A stretch of DNA of 64,000 bases from Streptococcus intermedius SK54 = ATCC 27335 (GTDB lineage: Bacteria; Bacillota; Bacilli; Lactobacillales; Streptococcaceae): contig NZ_ATFK01000002.1 of assembly GCF_000413475.1 (NCBI RefSeq), positions 124,001 to 188,000 on the forward strand, given 5' to 3'. The notes under the pieces are model-generated. The model saw only the letters and a program-made list of their open reading frames with translations. It was not told the DNA's origin and did not search any database. Each line of letters begins with the position of its first letter. The first letter of the stretch is position 1. This document shows positions 57,641 through 64,000 of the stretch, piece by piece. A program made the position numbers and the translations under genes.

Positions 57641-59920
57641 TTATTTTAACACATCTGGTATATCTAGGCTAGATTTTTCTAAATCAATTGTTAAGTGATA
57701 GTCGGTATTATCACGGACAGTGTGTTCAAAGTCAGTAGTATAAAGGACAAGACGGAGTGTATCGCCTGCTGCCATTTTGTAGATAGTGGGTTGAAGTTCA
57801 AAAGAAATTTCCATCCATTGATCTGGTGTGACTTCTTCGACTGTTAGCAAATCAGTGCGATTTTGAAGATTTAGGAAACCTTTGGTGATGACGCGATGTG
57901 GTGTTTCTTTGAAGGGTAATTCCATCAAATGTTCCAACATATAAAAGCGACCGTTATCCATAGCTTTTGGTGCAAGTACACTAGGTAGTGGAAGGAGCCG
58001 TTTGGCGTGTCCAACATCCAGTAATTGTGCAGAAATCAAGCCTTTATCAGTACTGGATTTAAGGCGAAGGTTAAGTTTAACAGGACCATTTAAGAATAAA
58101 TCTTTTTCCAGTGTCACATTCACTGTCACTTGATTGAGTTTTCCGTCAAAAAGTTCATTTTTGAAAGTCTGATAAGTTTTGCTAAAACGGTCGTAGTCTT
58201 CTTGAGCATATTGGTTTGGGATAATTTGTGTGTCTTTACCTAGGTTGAAATGAGTGCCGTATTTCTGATCGCCAAATGTTTCTAAAGACAGCCAACTTTG
58301 AGCCTGACTATTGTCTTGCCAGATCACAGTCGGCAATTCAAAGTGGGAATTGTAGCCCAGCAGTTTCTTGCTGAGAAGTGCATTCATAGATTCACGAAAG
58401 TCAATGGATTGCCAATTGTTCATGTAAACGTGAGCGCCGTTGTGGAAAAATAAATGTTTTTTGATGTCTTGTAGCAAGGCGTGGAACATATTGTAAACAT
58501 TCAGCGGTTTGACATTCCAGTCTTGGGAGCCATGAGTGAAGACGACTTCGGCTTTGACCTTGTGCGCGTGAATCAGATAGTTTCTGTCATGCCAAAATTG
58601 ATTATAATCACCCGTTTCGCGCTCCAAATTTGCTTTTAATGTTTTGAGGCTCTTTTGATACTCGGCATCGTGACGAAGACGTTCGCCCGCTAGAAGATTG
58701 CGTGAGTAAGTTAATTCAGTCAAAGAGTCAAAATCTTCACCAGGATAGCCCCCAGGACTTGTCACCAAACCATTTTCACGATAATAATTGTACCAAGAAG
58801 AAATGCCAGCTTCAGCAATAATGACCTCAAGACCATCTACGCCAGTTGTAGCTAGCCCATTTGACAGAGTTCCGAGGTAAGAGATTCCTGTTGTAGCAAC
58901 CTTTCCATTGGACCAAGTGGCGTTGATTTCTCGTTGTCTGGTATGGTCAGTAAAAGCACGACAGCGACCATTTAACCAATCAATAACATTTTTATAAGCC
59001 TCAATTTGATAATAATCTCCGCTCGTCATAAGACCGTCAGAGTCCTTTGTTCCCACACCTGATACATATAAATTAGCAAAACCACGAGGAAGAAGGTAGT
59101 CATTGAGTGTATAAGTACCGATATGCCCAAGTGTTTCTTCCGTTTGCTCAACTAATGTAGCTTGTCCTTGAGGTTCAACCAAGTGCAGTTCTGGGTCATG
59201 AACAGTAATTTTTCCAGTCTCTTTTTTAATCAAGTCCACATTCATGTTATACAGAGTTTTATCGCTAGCCTTATCATTCGTTCCTTGATGATAGGGACTA
59301 GCAGTCATAACCGCAGGAATTTTTCCGTCAAATTGAGGACGAATAATACTGACTTTAATCAAATCAGGTAGACTATCATTATCAGTATCCACGCGTGATT
59401 CTACATAGACAACTTCGCGGATAGCATTGTGGCTGGTAAAGGTCGCTAAACTTTTACCATTGAAATAATGATAAGTATTATCTTCTGGAATCAAACCATT
59501 ACTGACGAGTTTATCAATCAAGAGATTACCGTTTTTGGTGCGCGTATTGAGTAACTGATACAGATTTTCAAGTAGGTTTCCATAGATAATGGGGAAATTT
59601 ACGTCCTTTCGGAATTTTTCTACATCGTCAAAGTCCACAAAAGGCACAAATTCTAGTAATTGAAAAGCAATAATATAAAAGGTCTCTGCTGTCAATTCTT
59701 GATGGGATGTAAAAAAGCTAAGTAAGTCTGTTTTTGAATCGGCAACCAATGATTTTAAGGCGTAGTCTGTATTTTTATAATTAAAAAAAGTTCTCCGTAC
59801 AAAAGTCTCTAAATGTTGTTTATCAGAATGATTTGAAGGAAAAGAAAAGCCCATACTTTCCATTTCAGCAAGTATTATTTCGTTTATTTCTGGTGTATAA
59901 CTATACTGATTATAGCGCAT
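57641..59920 (-). CDS. pepX: Xaa-Pro dipeptidyl-peptidase
   Basis: Releases X-Pro dipeptides from N-termini, supporting growth on proline-rich peptides such as casein fragments. 759 residues; the nucleophile serine is in GISYLG (serine at about residue 347), the aspartate/histidine region includes [11 protein letters not shown] and [12 protein letters not shown]-terminal helical domain, central alpha/beta hydrolase and C-terminal jelly-roll match the S15 family. Divergently transcribed from gla across a 107-bp gap. Confidence 0.98.
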   Translation of the reverse strand: MRYNQYSYTPEINEIILAEMESMGFSFPSNHSDKQHLETFVRRTFFNYKNTDYALKSLVADSKTDLLSFFTSHQELTAETFYIIAFQLLEFVPFVDFDDVEKFRKDVNFPIIYGNLLENLYQLLNTRTKNGNLLIDKLVSNGLIPEDNTYHYFNGKSLATFTSHNAIREVVYVESRVDTDNDSLPDLIKVSIIRPQFDGKIPAVMTASPYHQGTNDKASDKTLYNMNVDLIKKETGKITVHDPELHLVEPQGQATLVEQTEETLGHIGTYTLNDYLLPRGFANLYVSGVGTKDSDGLMTSGDYYQIEAYKNVIDWLNGRCRAFTDHTRQREINATWSNGKVATTGISYLGTLSNGLATTGVDGLEVIIAEAGISSWYNYYRENGLVTSPGGYPGEDFDSLTELTYSRNLLAGERLRHDAEYQKSLKTLKANLERETGDYNQFWHDRNYLIHAHKVKAEVVFTHGSQDWNVKPLNVYNMFHALLQDIKKHLFFHNGAHVYMNNWQSIDFRESMNALLSKKLLGYNSHFELPTVIWQDNSQAQSWLSLETFGDQKYGTHFNLGKDTQIIPNQYAQEDYDRFSKTYQTFKNELFDGKLNQVTVNVTLEKDLFLNGPVKLNLRLKSSTDKGLISAQLLDVGHAKRLLPLPSVLAPKAMDNGRFYMLEHLMELPFKETPHRVITKGFLNLQNRTDLLTVEEVTPDQWMEISFELQPTIYKMAAGDTLRLVLYTTDFEHTVRDNTDYHLTIDLEKSSLDIPDVLK

Positions 59921-60027
59921 ATTTTTACTCCTTTTTTACATTTTATCAAAAAATAACCTTTACATTATCCATTGTAACTGATAAAATAGGATTTGTCTAA
60001 AATTTTTTAATGAAAGAGGAGAACAAA

Positions 60028-60879
60028 ATGGACGTCACATGGATTGTGAAATATATTACAGAGTTCCTTGGAACGGCAATTCTCATTATTTTGGGGAACG
60101 GAGCGGTTGCCAATGTGGAATTAAAGGGAACGAAAGGTCATCAAAGTGGCTGGTTAGTCATCGCAGTTGGTTACGGTATGGGAGTTATGATTCCTGCACT
60201 TATGTTTGGAAATGTATCAGGAAACCACATCAATCCTGCTTTTACACTGGGACTTGCGATTAGTGGCTATTTCCCTTGGGTGCAAGTCGTACCTTACATT
60301 ATTGCACAGTTATTAGGAGCAATGTTCGGTCAAGCGCTAGTAGTAGCAAGTCACCGCCCTTATTACTTACAAACAACCAATCCAAATGCTATTTTGGGTT
60401 CGTTCTCAACCATTGTGAATACTGATGATGGAAGCAAGCAATCACATGCTGCTTCTATGATAAACGGTTTTATCAATGAATTTATTGGTTCATTTGTTTT
60501 GTTCTTTGCAGCGATGGCAATGACTAAGAATTATTTTGGCGCAGAAGTTATCAAATACGCTGCAACTCGAGGAGTTGATGCAACACAACTTCAAGGAAAA
60601 GTTGCCATTGGATCCCACATCAATGCTGGCCTCGCTGTGGCTCATTTAGCGCTTGGTTTCCTCGTAATGGCATTAGTAACATCACTCGGTGGTCCTACAG
60701 GTCCAGGTCTGAACCCTGCACGTGACTTAGGTCCACGTATTCTTCACTTCCTTCTTCCGAAATCAGTTCTTGGTGAACATAAAGGAGATTCAAAATGGTG
60801 GTATGCTTGGGTACCAGTCGTGTCTCCGATTCTTGCCGGTATTGTTGCTGTGGCACTTTACAAGTTGATTTATGGATAA
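60028..60879 (+). CDS. gla: Aquaglyceroporin (Gla/GlpF-like)
   Basis: 283 residues, six membrane segments with two NPA boxes: GNHINPAFTLGLAISGYF and GLNPARDLGPRIL. The presence of D after the second NPAR (NPARD) marks the glycerol-permeable branch (GlpF type), so glycerol as well as water may pass. I start at 60028, since GAGGAG (60016-60021) fits; the upstream in-frame ATG lacks one. It is a stand-alone gene, far from glpK, as Gla is in lactococci. Confidence 0.93.
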   Translation: MDVTWIVKYITEFLGTAILIILGNGAVANVELKGTKGHQSGWLVIAVGYGMGVMIPALMFGNVSGNHINPAFTLGLAISGYFPWVQVVPYIIAQLLGAMFGQALVVASHRPYYLQTTNPNAILGSFSTIVNTDDGSKQSHAASMINGFINEFIGSFVLFFAAMAMTKNYFGAEVIKYAATRGVDATQLQGKVAIGSHINAGLAVAHLALGFLVMALVTSLGGPTGPGLNPARDLGPRILHFLLPKSVLGEHKGDSKWWYAWVPVVSPILAGIVAVALYKLIYG

Positions 60880-60894
60880 TCTGTAAAAATGAAG

Positions 60895-60918
60895 AACGGT
60901 TCTTGCGAGCCGTTTTTT
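60895..60918 (+). terminator. Intrinsic terminator of gla
   Basis: AACGGTTC (60895-60902) pairs with GAGCCGTT (60907-60914) with one wobble, loop TTGC, T-run to 60918. Confidence 0.85.
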
Positions 60919-60919
60919 G

Positions 60920-61371
60920 ATGTTTAAGCGCCAGTCTGGTTAAAAATAGGCAAGCGATTAGACGCTTGCTGAGATAAAATGTTATACTAGCAGAGTAGGC
61001 ATAACAACAATGAGTTTGAGATGAAATCCCTATCTTTTTATCTTATGTTATTTACGCTGAAATATAGTGGTTGATAGGTAGTGCTAATGATGGTGAGATA
61101 GTTTCGGGAACTGTTGAGGTAGTGAATGTAGTGTCATAACTACTCTTCTGAGTTGGGCAAGCAAGTGGTATTGAGTATCTACTGCTTATGGGAGTTCTTC
61201 GACTAATCGGGTACTACATTTTGGTTTATTGCATCGTTCGATCTAAAGCTAGAAACTTTCGTCTAACCTTTTAGCGACAACCAAGTTAACATTCGAGGGT
61301 GGACAGAAAAATCGATTTTTTACAAAATACTGGTTTTGATCTGACTCTATCTTTTCTTTGGGAGAGATGAA
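60920..61371. other. Non-coding intergenic region, unexplained
   Basis: About 450 bp without a gene. An AAGCG/CGCTT hairpin (CAAGCGATTAGACGCTTG) lies at 60951-60968. TATACT at 60984-60989 could be a -10 box. No ORF with a ribosome site. Short frames read like protein (NDGEIVSGTVEVVNVVS; LLMGVLRLIGYYILVYCIV) but are interrupted by stops, so decayed coding DNA or a non-coding RNA are both possible. Confidence 0.4.
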
Positions 61372-62633
61372 ATGGAATTTGACAGATTAAGTGGCAGACG
61401 AACACTCCTATTTGGTATTTTGGCAATTGTTTTTGGAGCCATCATTATTGCAAATGGTGTTGATTTTACAAAATTTGCCCTAGATTTATTGGCTATTTAC
61501 TTTTTATTTGTAGGAACCATTAATCTTTTCTTTCGCTTTTTAGTGAGGAATCGTATTAGCCTTATTTCTGCTCTTTTGCATATTCTTGTAGGATCGGTTG
61601 TTGGCTTTCTTAACCGTGCCAGTAATATACCGGTCAATATTGTCATTATCATATTAGGATGCTATCAACTGTGTACGGCAGCAGTCTATGGTATTACTTA
61701 TTTTCTTTATCGTCAGAATAAGCTCAAGGGTAGCTTTCGTTATCTTTTTGATACTTTGGTTTATGGTGGAATTGGGCTAACCACTGTATTTTCTCCCGGC
61801 AAGGACGGTAGAATGCAATTTTTAATTGTTGGTATTTATTTAATATTATTAGGTTTTTCCAATGTTCGCGATGGTGCTTTTTCAATACAGATTTGGAGAA
61901 AAAGCAGCTTCGACGTCATATCCGAATCAATCTTCCTGTCATTATTGCTGCCTTTTTCCCAGCAGAGCAATTGAATCGTTTCAATCATTTGTTGCAGGGT
62001 GAAAAACGAGGCCACCAAAAAGTTTACAGCCGTATTCAAAATGATCAAAAGTCGGTTGACTTAGAAGTGTTGATTCATACATCCGATCAAAATCTTTTTG
62101 GGATGATTGGGCACGTTGATATTTGCTATCAAGGAAAAGTTATTTCTTATGGTAGTTATGATACCTTTTCTGAGCGTTTATTTGGTACGATTGGAGATGG
62201 TGTTTTGTTTAAAGTGGATAAAGATGCTTATATTGACTTGTGCAAAGAAGAAAGCAAAAAAACCTTGTTTGGTTATGGTTTGTCTTTAACAGATGCACAA
62301 AAACGTGCTGTGGAGAAACGCTTGGCTGAAATTGATGAACTACTGGCAGTGTGGAATCCATCGGCTGAGTTAAAAAATAATGACCATACATATGCTTATA
62401 AGTTGCGGTATGAATTGGGAGCTGATTTATATAAGTTTAAAACGAGTCGTTTTAAAACCTATTTTGTTTTGTCGACCAATTGTTGCTTGCTTGCAGATAG
62501 TATCATTGGACAAGCTGGAACAGCCATTTTAGATATGCGTGGGATTATTGCGCCAGGAACTTATCAATCTTACCTTCAATATGAATTTGAGTCAGCGAAT
62601 GATTTAGTAGTGGCACGAAGTATTTATCAGTAA
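61372..62633 (+). pseudogene. Membrane protein with DUF308-like N-terminal domain, frameshifted
   Basis: Two frames make one protein of about 420 residues. The first (61372-61974) has seven or so membrane segments in an HdeD/DUF308-like pattern. In the T-run at 61878-61882 one T seems missing: read with one more T, the first frame passes into the second (FFNTDLEKKQLRRHIRINLP, then VIIAAFFPAEQ), which runs to 62633 and holds a soluble domain (HTSDQNLFGMIGHVDICYQG; FGTIGDGVLFKVDKDAYIDL; DSIIGQAGTAILDMRGIIAP). As it stands the first frame ends early and the second lacks a start. The function of the soluble part is unknown. Confidence 0.78.
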
Positions 62634-62714
62634 TATTACAATTTTTTCTATTTGAACATAAATATTTGTAAAATATACAAAAATTATTTAAAATAGAAAG
62701 GCTTGGAGGAATTT

Positions 62715-63455
62715 ATGAGTTCAACAAATAAAATTGTAAATACGATACCAGTATTAAAAATCAATAATCGGAAAAACAATCTTGCCTTTTATCGTCAAAC
62801 TTTAGGGATGAAAGATCTGTTAGAAGAAGGAGCTTTTGTCAGTCTTGGAGATCAAACAAAAGTTGAAAAATTACAGCTAGAAGAGTCACCCAGTATGCGG
62901 ACTCGCAAAGTTGTAGGAACAAAGAAATTAGCTAAAATTATTATCAAAGTAGCCAATCCACGAGAAATTGAAGCGCTTTTAGCGCGTGGCAATAAGATTG
63001 ATACGCTGTATCAAGGGAAAAATGGTTATGCCTTTGAAGCAAGCTCTCCAGAAGGAGATAAGTTTTTATTGCATAGTGAGGAAGACTGGACGACTTTGGA
63101 TAGAATGCTGATAGCCCCAGCATTTGAACCATTAGAGGATTTTATTGGACTTAGTCAATTTATCATAGAGAAAATTCAGATTAACGTTTTAGATGAGGAA
63201 AAGGCAGTCACTTTTTATCGGGAATGGCTAGAAAATCAGTCTATTCTAGCATTCTCACAAGCAGATGGGTCAGATTTGGTGACAGAGAGCAGTCAAACTT
63301 GGGATTTAGCAACAATCAAATTTACCGTTGAACAGTTCGACGTAGCAGCTTTGCAAACCTTATTTCAAGGAAAAGAAAATTTTATACCTAAGTCAGGTAA
63401 ATTTTTCTTAACAAAAGATGACAGCCAGATTGAAATCTGGATTGAAGCGGTATGA
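62715..63455 (+). CDS. cppA: CppA family protein
   Basis: 246 residues with two glyoxalase-like (VOC fold) halves: an N-terminal half NTIPVLKINNRKNNLAFYRQ with GAFVSLGDQ, and a C-terminal half QINVLDEEKAVTFYREWLEN. This is the streptococcal CppA family, once described as C3-degrading protease, although its fold and activity remain debated. ATG 62715 follows TTGGAGGA; an in-frame ATG 12 bp upstream overlaps that site. The stop overlaps the hydrolase gene by 4 bp. Confidence 0.9.
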   Translation: MSSTNKIVNTIPVLKINNRKNNLAFYRQTLGMKDLLEEGAFVSLGDQTKVEKLQLEESPSMRTRKVVGTKKLAKIIIKVANPREIEALLARGNKIDTLYQGKNGYAFEASSPEGDKFLLHSEEDWTTLDRMLIAPAFEPLEDFIGLSQFIIEKIQINVLDEEKAVTFYREWLENQSILAFSQADGSDLVTESSQTWDLATIKFTVEQFDVAALQTLFQGKENFIPKSGKFFLTKDDSQIEIWIEAV

Positions 63456-64000
63456 GTTTGAATAAGATTCTCTCAAAAGTTGAACAGCAGATTATACAAT
63501 GTATTTATCCCGGAGCTAGCTTAGCTTTGTATGCTCATGGAAAGTGGCAGGAAGCCTATCTCGGTGAGAGTAGTCCTGAGCGAGGCGAGAAAAGTCGGGC
63601 GGGGTTATTGTATGACTTGGCAAGCGTCAGCAAGGTTGTGGGTGTCGGAACGATACTTGCTTTCTTGGTGGATCAGCAAGCTGTTGATCTTAATCAGCCT
63701 TTGACGAATTACTACCCGGCTTTTCAGGATGATTCTGTCACGGTGAGGCAGCTAGCGACTCACACATCAGGGTTAGATCCTTTTATTCCAAATCGTAATA
63801 AACTCAATGCCACAGAATTAACGGATGCCTTGAATCATTTAACGGTATTAGATAACAGGAGTTTTCGTTATACAGATGTGAACTTTTTATTGCTAGGTTT
63901 TATGTTGGAAGAAATTTTTCATTCCTCCTTGGATAAAATAGTTGCACAAGAGATTTGTCAGCCTTGGCATATGAAAAAAACAGTCTTTGGGCCTGTTGAG
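63452..64000 (+). CDS. Serine hydrolase, beta-lactamase (class C) fold, 3' partial
   Basis: The frame starts at ATG 63452 (overlapping the cppA stop) and is open to the window edge (183 codons seen). The SxxK motif is SVSK (about residue 58) in LLYDLASVSKVVGVG, and YxN is YTDVN in FRYTDVNFLLLGFML, with the HTSGLDPF loop in between. These identify the class C beta-lactamase/penicillin-binding-like hydrolases. There is no signal peptide, so it is probably a cytoplasmic esterase or peptidase and not a resistance enzyme. The C-terminus lies outside the window. Confidence 0.85.
   Translation, partial: MSLNKILSKVEQQIIQCIYPGASLALYAHGKWQEAYLGESSPERGEKSRAGLLYDLASVSKVVGVGTILAFLVDQQAVDLNQPLTNYYPAFQDDSVTVRQLATHTSGLDPFIPNRNKLNATELTDALNHLTVLDNRSFRYTDVNFLLLGFMLEEIFHSSLDKIVAQEICQPWHMKKTVFGPVE

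Overview
The window looks like a chromosomal segment of a Streptococcus (Bacillota). The evidence is its low GC content, AAGGAGG-type ribosome binding sites, the runs rpsL-rpsG-fusA and rnpA-yidC-jag, and streptococcal hallmarks: rocS, cppA, pepX, and a CiaR-type promoter driving a small RNA. I cannot fix the species. A viridans streptococcus (mitis, sanguinis or anginosus group) fits best.

Layout. 0-1 kb: two ABC-2 permease genes, the first cut by the window edge. 1.2-6.5 kb: a GNAT acetyltransferase, a decayed glutathione synthetase remnant, purA, a CiaR-controlled csRNA, a frameshifted Mrr-type endonuclease, tadA, and the SRP RNA. 6.6-16.6 kb: an AT-rich accessory island with an Rgg regulator, an AraC regulator, a pair of exporter-fold ABC half-transporters, a complete ECF transporter (S, T and fused A subunits) and an MFS protein. 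Its gene content recalls the yersiniabactin uptake set plus an ECF module, with no biosynthesis genes. 16.8-25 kb: pgi, glpK, rnpA-yidC-jag, rpmH, tatD-rnmV. 25-27 kb: lipoproteins and decayed remnants. 27-33 kb: rsmA, two tRNA genes, then rsgA-rpe-thiN-rmuC-yhaM. 33-41.4 kb: purR, rpsL-rpsG, fusA, a secreted 92-residue protein next to an ABC transporter, and gap. 41.4-47 kb: rnjA with rpoY, then tsaB-rimI-tsaD-azlC-azlD. 46.9-52.3 kb: a frameshifted methyltransferase, a PadR/MFS/ATPase efflux-like locus with a 37-codon leader ORF, and a MerR regulator. 52.3-64 kb: Nudix, an HI0933-type flavoprotein, rocS, a YdcF-like gene with a GDPD gene, ybaB, pepX, gla, a frameshifted membrane protein, cppA, and a beta-lactamase-fold hydrolase cut by the right edge.

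Most genes are core housekeeping. Translation is the main theme: tRNA modification (tadA, tsaB, tsaD), ribosomal proteins and EF-G, rRNA processing and ribosome maturation (rnmV, rsmA, rsgA), and RNA decay (rnjA, yhaM). Seven loci are visibly broken: gshAB, mrr, two lipoproteins, a methyltransferase, a DUF308-like fusion, and an unidentified 25.1-kb remnant. The most interesting accessory features are the ABC/ECF/MFS island with a shared candidate AraC operator, the csRNA, the secreted peptide/ABC locus under a cre-like site, and the PadR locus.
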